7,302 nucleotides of DNA from Bacillota bacterium (GTDB lineage: Bacteria > Bacillota > Tb-RUG-66): contig JAEEYS010000006.1 in the NCBI GenBank assembly GCA_016288255.1, forward strand, positions 1 through 7,302, in the 5' to 3' direction. The first letter of the stretch is position 1. Every line of letters starts with the position of its first letter. This document shows positions 1 to 5,852 of the stretch, one piece after another. The notes beneath the pieces were generated by a model. It ran no database searches. It saw only the letters and a list, made by a program, of their open reading frames with translations, and had not been told where the DNA came from. A program made the position numbers and the translations under genes.

Positions 1-515
1 CCGGTATGGGCACGACCTTGACCATAGGCATCGTAGTGGGGGACATCCTCTATATTGGGCATATCGGAGACAGCAGATTGTATCTATTCAGAGAGGGGAA
101 CCTTTATCAGCTGACATCGGATCATACTTTGGTGAGCTTGATGGTCAAAAACGGTGAAATAGATCGAGAAGAGGCGGAGCATCATCCGCAGAAGAATATT
201 ATCACAAAAGCTTTGGGAACCAGCGGATCGGTAGAGCCGGATACGTATGTTGCAAAGCTGAAAGAAGAGGATATCCTTTTGGGATCCACAGACGGGCTGA
301 CGGATATGGTGACCAAAGAGGAACTGCAGGAGCTTTTGGCGCAGCCGCTTCCGCTCAACATTTTATGTGACAGATTGATCGAAGCGGCAAATGAAAAAGG
401 TGGGTTAGACAATATTACGGTGATTGTAGCAAAGATAGAATCGGAAGAGAAAAGGGAAATCAGGAAGGAAAAGGAAGGAGGGGACTTAGATGCAGATAGG
501 TCAAATGATCAATAA
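1..515 (+). CDS. prpC: PP2C-family Ser/Thr protein phosphatase (PrpC/Stp), 3' part, 5' end outside window
   Basis: This is a metal-dependent protein phosphatase that removes phosphate from Ser/Thr residues and opposes the kinase encoded next door. The reading frame is already open at the left edge (first full codon at base 3). The MGTT at base 6 is an internal family motif, not a start, so the N-terminal part with the first metal-binding Asp is missing. Counting from that Met, I see GHIGDSR at residues 18-24, DHTLV at 39-43, KALGT at 68-72, the metal-binding Asp96 in STDGLTDM, and Asp135-Asn136 in LDNITVIV; all are PP2C signatures. After residue 141 comes a roughly 29-residue charged tail. 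Its coding sequence contains the prkC ribosome binding site and overlaps prkC by 26 bp, so the two are probably translationally coupled. Family assignment is firm. The symbol follows the B. subtilis locus. Confidence 0.95.
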   Translation, partial: GMGTTLTIGIVVGDILYIGHIGDSRLYLFREGNLYQLTSDHTLVSLMVKNGEIDREEAEHHPQKNIITKALGTSGSVEPDTYVAKLKEEDILLGSTDGLTDMVTKEELQELLAQPLPLNILCDRLIEAANEKGGLDNITVIVAKIESEEKREIRKEKEGGDLDADRSNDQ

Positions 516-2475
516 CCGATATGAAATCTTAGAAGAGATCGGCGGCGGCGGAATGGCTGTTGTGTATAAAGCAAAATGTCATGTGCTGCATAGAATCGTT
601 GCAGTCAAGGTCCTTAGACCGGAATATACCCAAGATGAAGAATTTGTGAGAAAGTTTAAACTGGAAGCGCAGGCGGCGGCCAGTTTGTCTCACCCCAATA
701 TCGTAGGCATTTATGATGTAGGAAATGACGGCGATATTTACTACATCATTATGGAATATGTAGAGGGTGTGACATTAAAAGATCTGATCAAGGAAAGAGG
801 TGCCCTAAGCCATAAGGAAACAGTCAGGATAGGAGCGCAGATCTGCGATGCGCTGGCGATCGCTCATGCCAATAAGATCATTCATCGGGATGTAAAGCCG
901 CATAATATTCTGGTAACAAAAAACGGACAAGTTAAAGTAACGGACTTTGGGATCGCCAGAGCGGTAACGGCGCAGACCGTCACTTTAACGGGAAGTATTA
1001 TCGGTTCGGTCCATTATTTTTCACCCGAACAAGCCAGAGGCGGGATCGTAGGGGCCAAATCGGATATCTATTCCCTGGGGATCGTGCTTTATGAAATGAT
1101 CTCGGGCAAACTGCCTTTTGATGGGGAAAGTCCCATATCGGTAGCCTTAAAGCATATCCAAAACGATCCTGTTCCTCCCATGACAGTAAATCCCAACGTG
1201 CCGAAAAGTATGAACGATATCATCTTAAAAGCGCTCAATAAAGATGAAAACAGACGGTTTGGCAATATATTGGAATTAAAACATGATCTGGTAAAAAGTT
1301 TACAGGTGCCGGAAGGCTGGTATGAGGAAGAACCTGAAATGGCGGCGGGATTCGGTGCTGCTTTTGGGGAAGAAGAAGATTTGCAGGCATATAAAGATAC
1401 GACAAGACGGAGAATAGAAGAAGACGACGACGATGAAGAAGATGAGGATGAAGAGGAAGAATATGTGCCTGTGAAGAAAAAGAAAGCGAAGAAGAAAAAG
1501 AAAAAGAAAAATGGAGAGGGGTTGTCATTGCCCGCAAAGATCGGGATCGGGATCGCGCTTGCGCTATTGTTGATGGCGCTTGGCTATTTTGGATTCAGTA
1601 TGGCGCAAAGAGCGCTTAAAGTACCGGAAGCGGAAGTGCCTAAAATCGTAGGGATGACCCTGGAAGAAGCGGAAGAAGAACTGGCAAAATCGAATTTGAA
1701 ATTAGAAGTGGAAGAAACCGTTTTTGATGACGAAGTGGAAGAAGGACGGATCATTTCGCAAGACCCCGAAGAGGGCACTAAGGTCAAAGTGGAAAATCCG
1801 ATCAGAGTCGTGGTGTCCGGCGGGCAGGAAATGGTAGAAGTGCCTCAGGTTACCAATGAAGATCTCAAAACAGCGCAGCTGATGCTGGAAAAAGAAGGAC
1901 TGCAAGTAGGTCAGGTCAAAGAAGAATATAGCAGCGAAGTGCAGGAAAACAAAGTTATCCGTCAGACACCGGAAGCTGGAGAATCTGTTGTGACCAATAC
2001 GATTGTGGATCTGGTCATCAGCAAAGGAAAAGAACCGGAAAAGATCCTCTTGGAAAACTATGAAGGCCAAAAACGGGACGAAGTCGTCAAAACACTTTCT
2101 TTATATAATCTGGAAACAACGATCAAAGAAGTGGAAAGCTATGAATATGAAGCCGGAATCGTTATTTCACAAAGTCCGAAAAAAGGTACGATCCTGACAG
2201 AAGGAGATAAAGTCACCTTGACTGTCAGCAAAGGGCCGGGACCGAAGAAGAAAACGGAACAGACGATCATGGTCAATCTGCCTTCGGAACCGGAAAAAGT
2301 TACGGTCACGGTTTATATGACAGATGATTTAGGGAAAAAAGAAATCTTGAACAAAGAAAAAACACCTGCGGACTCACCGCTTTTGTTAAAAGTGGAAATG
2401 ACAGGGAATGCTATTGTGGAAATTTATGTAGACGGACAGCTGTATGATAAAAAGACACTCATAGCAGGTGAATAA
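490..2475 (+). CDS. prkC: Membrane Ser/Thr protein kinase with three PASTA repeats (PrkC/Stk)
   Basis: This is a eukaryotic-type kinase with a cytoplasmic catalytic domain, one membrane span and external PASTA repeats that in this family bind peptidoglycan fragments. In Bacillus it signals cell-wall state and spore germination. The 661 residues contain a Gly-rich loop IGGGGMAVVYKAK (17-29), catalytic Lys40, HRDVKPHN with Asp134 (132-139), DFG (152-154), a Thr-rich activation loop (160-167) and SPEQARGG (178-185). A juxtamembrane linker has an acidic block (310-324) and a Lys block (329-340). The membrane segment is about 348-372, then PASTA-like repeats at about 378-444, 447-514 and 516-582; the third is divergent and lacks the usual VP opening. 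A final 79-residue, strand-like domain is unassigned. The start at 490 has GGAGGGG at 477-483, six bases away. Phosphatase and kinase in one operon is the classic arrangement. Confidence 0.97.
   Translation: MQIGQMINNRYEILEEIGGGGMAVVYKAKCHVLHRIVAVKVLRPEYTQDEEFVRKFKLEAQAAASLSHPNIVGIYDVGNDGDIYYIIMEYVEGVTLKDLIKERGALSHKETVRIGAQICDALAIAHANKIIHRDVKPHNILVTKNGQVKVTDFGIARAVTAQTVTLTGSIIGSVHYFSPEQARGGIVGAKSDIYSLGIVLYEMISGKLPFDGESPISVALKHIQNDPVPPMTVNPNVPKSMNDIILKALNKDENRRFGNILELKHDLVKSLQVPEGWYEEEPEMAAGFGAAFGEEEDLQAYKDTTRRRIEEDDDDEEDEDEEEEYVPVKKKKAKKKKKKKNGEGLSLPAKIGIGIALALLLMALGYFGFSMAQRALKVPEAEVPKIVGMTLEEAEEELAKSNLKLEVEETVFDDEVEEGRIISQDPEEGTKVKVENPIRVVVSGGQEMVEVPQVTNEDLKTAQLMLEKEGLQVGQVKEEYSSEVQENKVIRQTPEAGESVVTNTIVDLVISKGKEPEKILLENYEGQKRDEVVKTLSLYNLETTIKEVESYEYEAGIVISQSPKKGTILTEGDKVTLTVSKGPGPKKKTEQTIMVNLPSEPEKVTVTVYMTDDLGKKEILNKEKTPADSPLLLKVEMTGNAIVEIYVDGQLYDKKTLIAGE
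2466..2470 (+). promoter_or_regulatory. Ribosome binding site that decides the rsgA start
   Basis: AGGTG lies six bases before the ATG at 2477. The in-frame GTG at 2468 overlaps this motif and has no good Shine-Dalgarno sequence of its own. The site lies inside the last codons of prkC, so rsgA translation is probably coupled to the end of prkC translation. Confidence 0.6.
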
Positions 2476-2476
2476 G

Positions 2477-3361
2477 ATGGCAAAAGGGCAGGTTATGAAA
2501 GGGATCGGCGGATTTTATACCGTTTTTGATCAAGATACCCGAAAAACAGTGACCGTCAGAGCCAGAGGCAGGTTAAAGGGCCAAAAAGGGATCAAAGATA
2601 AAATCTATATCGGCGACTTTGTTTCTTATGACCCAGAGGCTATGGTCATCACGGATATCGACGAAAGGAAAACGGTATTAAAAAAACCTCCTATTGCAAA
2701 TATTGACGAAGTGATTGTGGTTTTCTCAGGCAGAAAACCACAATTTCATTATCCCCTTTTGACAAAATTTTTACTCCTGGCGGGAAGAGAGAAAATACCT
2801 CATATTGTGGTTTGTATGACCAAATGGGATTTGGTAGGGGAAGAGGAAAGAAAGACTCTTTTGGACCTTTTGGCTACTCTGCCGTATCCGGTGATCTGCA
2901 CTTCTTCCAAAACCGGGCAGGGACTGGATGAGGTAAAAGAGGCGCTGTCTGGACATGTTTCCGTGTTTACGGGGCCTTCCGGCGTGGGAAAAAGCAGCCT
3001 CATGAACAGTTTGTTCCAGGAGCTAAATCTGGAAGTGGGGAGCTTAAGCGAAAAGATCGAGAGAGGCAAACATACCACAAGGCATGTGGAGCTGATCCGA
3101 TTGCAGGAAAATACGCTGGTCGCGGACACACCGGGATTCGGTTATGTAGAATATCAAAATATTCTGCCGGAAGAATTAAAGGAATATTTTGCGGAATTCA
3201 AACCCTATGAGGGACTTTGCAAGTTTCGAGGCTGTCTGCATCAATTTGAACCGGAGTGCGAGATCAAAAAACAGCTTGAAACGGGGAATATCAATAAAAT
3301 ACGATATCAGACTTATATTGAACTGTTGGAAGAATTAAAGGAGGTCAGACGAGAATGGTAA
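2477..3361 (+). CDS. rsgA: Ribosome small subunit-dependent GTPase RsgA (YjeQ/CpgA)
   Basis: This is a circularly permuted GTPase that checks late maturation of the 30S ribosomal subunit in the cytoplasm. The 294 residues start with an OB-fold-like region (about 1-68), followed by the G motifs in permuted order: G4 as MTKWDL (114-119), G5 around SSK (143-145), the P-loop GPSGVGKSS (166-174), the switch region KHTTRHVEL (198-206) and G3 DTPGFG (217-222). A zinc-binding C-terminal part shows Cys248, Cys253, His255 and Cys261. I chose the ATG at 2477, one base after the prkC stop, because MAKGQVMKGIGGFYTV lines up without offset with known RsgA N-termini. The GTG at 2468 would add only three residues and overlap prkC by eight bases. 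The G4 motif has Thr where the consensus NKxD has Asn. The 3' end overlaps rpe by 7 bp. Confidence 0.95.
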   Translation: MAKGQVMKGIGGFYTVFDQDTRKTVTVRARGRLKGQKGIKDKIYIGDFVSYDPEAMVITDIDERKTVLKKPPIANIDEVIVVFSGRKPQFHYPLLTKFLLLAGREKIPHIVVCMTKWDLVGEEERKTLLDLLATLPYPVICTSSKTGQGLDEVKEALSGHVSVFTGPSGVGKSSLMNSLFQELNLEVGSLSEKIERGKHTTRHVELIRLQENTLVADTPGFGYVEYQNILPEELKEYFAEFKPYEGLCKFRGCLHQFEPECEIKKQLETGNINKIRYQTYIELLEELKEVRREW

Positions 3362-4002
3362 AAATTGCGCCTTCCATTTTATCCAGTGATTTTGCCAGAT
3401 TGATCGAAGCCATTCGGCTTTTGGAAAAGAATCAAGCGGATTATGTGCATATCGACGTTATGGACGGGCATTTTGTGCCGAATATCACCATAGGGATGCC
3501 GGTGATCGAATCTTTAAGAAAAACGACGGATCTGACATTTGACGTGCATTTGATGATAGACAACGCGGACCGTTATGTTTTGGATTTTAAAAGAGCGGGC
3601 AGCGATATTCTGACGGTGCATTATGAAAACACGATCCATTTGGACAGGACGATACACCATATCAAAGAAAACTTTATGAAAGCAGGCGTTGCTATCGTTC
3701 CCACGACACCGCCGGAAGCGCTGGAATATATTTTAAAAGAAGTGGACATGGTCACAGTCATGTCCGTCAATCCGGGGTTTGGAGGACAGAAGTTTATAGA
3801 AGCGAGTTTGGAAAAGATCCGCCGCTTAAAAGAAATGCGGGAAGAAAAAGGATATACTTTTGAGATCGAAGTGGACGGCGGCGTGGATCAAAGCAATTAT
3901 TTGGATATCATAGAAGCAGGAGCGGATGTTTTGGTGGCCGGGTCCGCTGTGTTCAAAAGCAAAGACCCAGCAAAGACGATCCGGCTCTTAAAAGGGAATT
4001 AG
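3355..4002 (+). CDS. rpe: Ribulose-phosphate 3-epimerase
   Basis: The enzyme interconverts D-ribulose 5-phosphate and D-xylulose 5-phosphate in the non-oxidative pentose phosphate pathway, in the cytoplasm. The 215 residues are the normal length for this TIM-barrel family. Visible active-site elements are Ser10 in APSILSSDF, His33, Asp35 and Met37 in VHIDVMDGHFVPN, His66 in DVHLM, the phosphate-region motif MSVNPGFGGQKF (136-147), Asp174 in EVDGGV and GSAVF (196-200). Asp35 and Asp174 are the acid/base pair known from the family. The ATG overlaps the rsgA stop and is preceded by a very strong AAGGAGGT at 3338-3345, nine bases upstream, inside rsgA. No substitution is seen at the key residues. 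Confidence 0.97.
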   Translation: MVKIAPSILSSDFARLIEAIRLLEKNQADYVHIDVMDGHFVPNITIGMPVIESLRKTTDLTFDVHLMIDNADRYVLDFKRAGSDILTVHYENTIHLDRTIHHIKENFMKAGVAIVPTTPPEALEYILKEVDMVTVMSVNPGFGGQKFIEASLEKIRRLKEMREEKGYTFEIEVDGGVDQSNYLDIIEAGADVLVAGSAVFKSKDPAKTIRLLKGN

Positions 4003-4020
4003 ACCAAAGGGGATTTTAGT

Positions 4021-4680
4021 TTGAAAGCGATCATCGTAGGCAACGGAAGCGTTTTGCCCGACAAAAAATGGATAGAGTTTATCAAAAGATTTAATCTGAT
4101 CATTGCGGCAGACGGCGGCGCCAATTTTTTGCAGGCGCTTGAGATACTGCCTCATGTTCTGATCGGGGACTTGGATTCCATTGATGAGAAGATCAAAAAG
4201 ATATATCAAAAAAATCAGGTGGAAATGAAGCTGTTCCCAAAGGACAAAGATTATACGGATACATGGCTTTCCATTGATTATGCCCTGGAAAAAGATCCGG
4301 AAGAATTGGCGCTTTTCAATGTGACAGGGACCAGACTCGATCATACTTTGGGCAGCTTATCTCTTTTAAATAAGCTTTTGGAGAAAAATACTTTTGGTTA
4401 TATCATAGACGATACCAATCAGATTTTTTTAATCAAAGATCGGTTCCAAATAAAAAATCGAGTGGGAGAAACCGTTTCCTTACTTCCCTTTACGGACGAA
4501 GTGATCCTCTCCGCAAAAGGATTCAAATGGGAAATTTCGGACGCTCTCATAAAAAAAACGGAACCTATCGGTGTCAGTAATGTGATAGAAAAAGAAGAGG
4601 CGGAGATCCTCGTAAAAAAAGGACAGCTTTTTGTCCTCTTTTCTTCCGATACCCATCACACATTTTTGCCTTTTGCATAA
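4021..4680 (+). CDS. thiN: Thiamine diphosphokinase
   Basis: The enzyme transfers pyrophosphate from ATP to thiamine to make thiamine diphosphate. The 219 residues show the family motifs ADGGAN (30-35), IGDLDSI (48-54), PKDKDYTDT (73-81), GTRLDHTLGSL (103-113), a GFKW segment near 167-170 and GVSN (184-187), matching N-terminal catalytic and C-terminal thiamine-binding parts. The start is TTG. It is supported by AAAGGGG at 4006-4012 with seven bases spacing and by the N-terminus KAIIVGNGS, which begins the first strand as expected. It lies 18 bp after rpe. No TPP riboswitch is visible in that short gap, so expression should follow the operon and not thiamine level. Confidence 0.93.
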   Translation: MKAIIVGNGSVLPDKKWIEFIKRFNLIIAADGGANFLQALEILPHVLIGDLDSIDEKIKKIYQKNQVEMKLFPKDKDYTDTWLSIDYALEKDPEELALFNVTGTRLDHTLGSLSLLNKLLEKNTFGYIIDDTNQIFLIKDRFQIKNRVGETVSLLPFTDEVILSAKGFKWEISDALIKKTEPIGVSNVIEKEEAEILVKKGQLFVLFSSDTHHTFLPFA

Positions 4681-4683
4681 AAT
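4676..4683 (+). promoter_or_regulatory. Weak candidate sigma-E-like -10 element before spoVM
   Basis: CATAAAAT overlaps the thiN stop and differs at one position from the sporulation sigma-E -10 consensus CATACAAT. A start about seven bases downstream would give a leader of roughly 28 bases before the spoVM TTG. B. subtilis spoVM is known to be transcribed in the mother cell under sigma-E. I could not find a convincing -35 ATA-type element at the right distance, so this is only a candidate. Confidence 0.22.
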
Positions 4684-4703
4684 GTATTATGTACATAGCA
4701 TGG

Positions 4704-4711
4704 GAGAGGTG
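4704..4711 (+). promoter_or_regulatory. Ribosome binding site that decides the spoVM start
   Basis: GAGAGGTG ends six bases before the TTG at 4718 and is the best Shine-Dalgarno match between thiN and the peptide. It supports the TTG. An out-of-frame GTG at 4714 is only two bases away from the motif and leads to a 22-residue peptide without family resemblance. Confidence 0.65.
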
Positions 4712-4717
4712 ACGTGA

Positions 4718-4828
4718 TTGAAGATTTATGCTGTAAAACCGCCAAAGGTATTCGCAAAGATTTTGAAAGCGGTATCTAAAAAAGGAAAGGAAAGAAAGCA
4801 AACAGAGGATCAAGCGGATGAAAGATAG
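4718..4828 (+). CDS. spoVM: Stage V sporulation protein M (SpoVM), small amphipathic peptide
   Basis: SpoVM is a tiny amphipathic-helix peptide that binds the convex forespore membrane in the mother cell and anchors SpoIVA, the base of the spore coat. This 36-residue ORF starts with TTG and reads KIYAVKPPK from residue 2, then an alternating hydrophobic/Lys helix through about residue 22. Compared from memory with the 26-residue B. subtilis peptide, it shares Met1, Lys2, Tyr4, Lys7, Pro9, Lys10, Ile15 and Ala18 without gaps, plus conservative changes at 3, 6, 16 and 17. Pro9 is the residue known to matter for membrane insertion. The position directly after thiN and before rpmB is the conserved spoVM locus. 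The odd points are a TTG start and about ten extra charged residues at the C-terminus (Glu, Arg, Lys, Gln, Asp). It lies 37 bp after thiN. Confidence 0.88.
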   Translation: MKIYAVKPPKVFAKILKAVSKKGKERKQTEDQADER

Positions 4829-4932
4829 TCGGGAAACGGGGAAAAGATAAGTCTTATAACGTACGGAAAGGGCCATTAAATTGGTCTGGGCGATCATGAT
4901 CAAAATCAACAGGCGATGAAAAGGAGAACAAT

Positions 4933-5460
4933 ATGAGCGAAAAGACAAAGTTTTTTGAAAAAATTCCGAAGCCGCAGACAGAAACAGACGGTGTTTATCA
5001 TACAGAGGTAAAATATCAGCCTGAGGTGATCTGGTTTCGTCCTGTTGAAGTGTCAGAAACGGCATTAGAGCTGCTCATGGAGGAAATCGAAAAATGGGAA
5101 GTTGTGGATACTTATAAACAAGTATACGAAAATTTGGTGTATGAAGATAGAAAAACCTATTCGGGTGAAAGAGTGATCCCTGACGCCGATATCGTGAGCT
5201 TTCTCAGCGGAAGCTACCTCTCGAGTCAGCTTCGGGGCGGGTATCTGCTGGAAAAAGGAAGTTTTGCCGGTGTGATTCTGAAGATCGAAAACACCTCCAG
5301 TTTTGGGATGTCAGCTCATCAGGACAATGAATTCGGTATACTGCTGACCGATGGAAGAAAGATCGGAAGAACGGAGTATCATTATTTTCATTGCAGCACG
5401 GAAATCGACGAGGAAGAAGACTCGGTTTATTCGCTTCGCCGTAAAGAGGACGCAAAATAG
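4933..5460 (+). CDS. Uncharacterised 175-residue acidic soluble protein
   Basis: I do not recognise this protein. It has an ATG with AAGGAG at 4921-4926, six bases upstream, and a long open frame with codon use like its neighbours, so it is probably real. The product has no signal peptide, membrane segment or Cys-pair motif. It begins with a polar stretch (about 1-25), then WFRPVEVSETALELLMEEIE, which suggests a strand followed by a helix (about 34-53). A middle part contains SFLSGSYLSSQLRGGYLLEKG (89-109), and a strand-rich segment follows (GVILKIENT, FGILLTDGRKIGRTEYHYFH). The C-terminus is acidic then basic (EIDEEEDSVYSLRRK). No promoter is obvious in the 104-bp gap after spoVM, so it may be read through from the operon or from a spoVM promoter. 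A sporulation role is only a guess from location. Confidence 0.8.
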   Translation: MSEKTKFFEKIPKPQTETDGVYHTEVKYQPEVIWFRPVEVSETALELLMEEIEKWEVVDTYKQVYENLVYEDRKTYSGERVIPDADIVSFLSGSYLSSQLRGGYLLEKGSFAGVILKIENTSSFGMSAHQDNEFGILLTDGRKIGRTEYHYFHCSTEIDEEEDSVYSLRRKEDAK

Positions 5461-5660
5461 TCTTTTCTGAGATTAAACTTGGATTTGAAAATATATTTTT
5501 CTTTTTGTGCAAAGACCGACCATCCGGACGGATCCGGCTCTGGAAACGGCTGCATCGATCCTTTGTTATGACTTTGCCTATGGAGATGTTCTAAATACGT
5601 TTTAAATGAGTAAACAAGATGGATATGCGTCGGAACACGAAGGCTATTGTTTAAAAATAG

Positions 5661-5686
5661 GGCGGACAAGAAAATGCTTGTCCGCC
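5661..5686 (+). terminator. Perfect 10-bp hairpin, probable terminator of the upstream operon
   Basis: GGCGGACAAG (5661-5670) pairs completely with CTTGTCCGCC (5677-5686) around a six-base loop AAAATG; a G-T and an A-T pair can extend it to 5659-5688. The plus-strand tail is only TTTGG, so it is a poor intrinsic terminator in that direction by the usual rule. Read on the minus strand it is followed by TATTTTT. It lies about 200 bp after the stop of the unknown gene and is the only strong hairpin before the next promoter, hence the assignment. Confidence 0.6.
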
Positions 5687-5743
5687 TTTGGTCTGTAATA
5701 GAAAAAACGATACTTTCCAAAAGAAAAAGTATGACGATGCGTA

Positions 5744-5772
5744 TTGTTTTCAAAAGCATGATTTGCTATAAT
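5744..5772 (+). promoter_or_regulatory. Sigma-A-type promoter of the split-barrel protein gene
   Basis: TTGTTT (5744-5749), a 17-base spacer and a perfect TATAAT (5767-5772) preceded by TG at 5764-5765 make an extended -10 promoter. Transcription would start near 5779-5780, about 73 bases before the ATG at 5853. This makes the downstream gene an independent unit, separate from the prpC-spoVM operon. Confidence 0.8.
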
Positions 5773-5852
5773 GAGAGCCAAATAGGAGAGGTATTGTAAA
5801 GAATTTACGGCAATATTCGATGTTTAGACAAAGAAAAACAGGAGGACAAAAC

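Larger units (their letters stand above)
5461..5852 (+). other. 392-bp stretch without a convincing gene
   Basis: It holds a T-rich segment (about 5488-5508), a stretch with short open frames that look partly protein-like (5508-5605 and 5606-5698, same frame, separated by one TAA), a perfect 10-bp hairpin (5661-5686), a weak AT hairpin (5710-5732) and the promoter of the next gene (5744-5772). None of the short frames has a ribosome binding site, and I recognise none of the peptides. The minus strand has an open frame across 5427-5759, but it lacks a ribosome binding site and overlaps the end of the upstream gene. A decayed gene or a long 3' untranslated region are both possible. Confidence 0.5.

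Noticed and set aside
4003..4020. Possible thiamine diphosphate riboswitch before thiN
   Set aside because: The gap is only 18 bp, and no THI-box-like sequence was noticed near it.
4861..4919. Short frame reading RAIKLVWAIMIKINRR between spoVM and the unknown gene
   Set aside because: It looks amphipathic, but the only start would be a TTG giving 12 residues, and the ribosome binding site is weak.
4574..5065. Minus-strand open frame of 163 codons across the end of thiN, spoVM and the start of the unknown gene
   Set aside because: It is antisense to three better-supported plus-strand genes, and its translation looks like a low-quality shadow rich in Leu, Ser, Phe and Arg without a recognisable domain.
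5523..5537. CCGG-flanked palindromic stretch in the gap after the unknown gene
   Set aside because: Only four base pairs can form, and there is no T tract, so it is not a credible terminator or protein binding site.
5427..5759. Minus-strand open frame of 110 codons in the gap before the split-barrel gene
   Set aside because: No ribosome binding site precedes the ATG, it overlaps the end of the plus-strand gene and the promoter region, and no family is recognisable.
5820..5852. Upstream in-frame ATG for the split-barrel protein
   Set aside because: It lacks a Shine-Dalgarno sequence, while the ATG at 5853 has AGGAGG at ideal spacing and begins at the expected family N-terminus.
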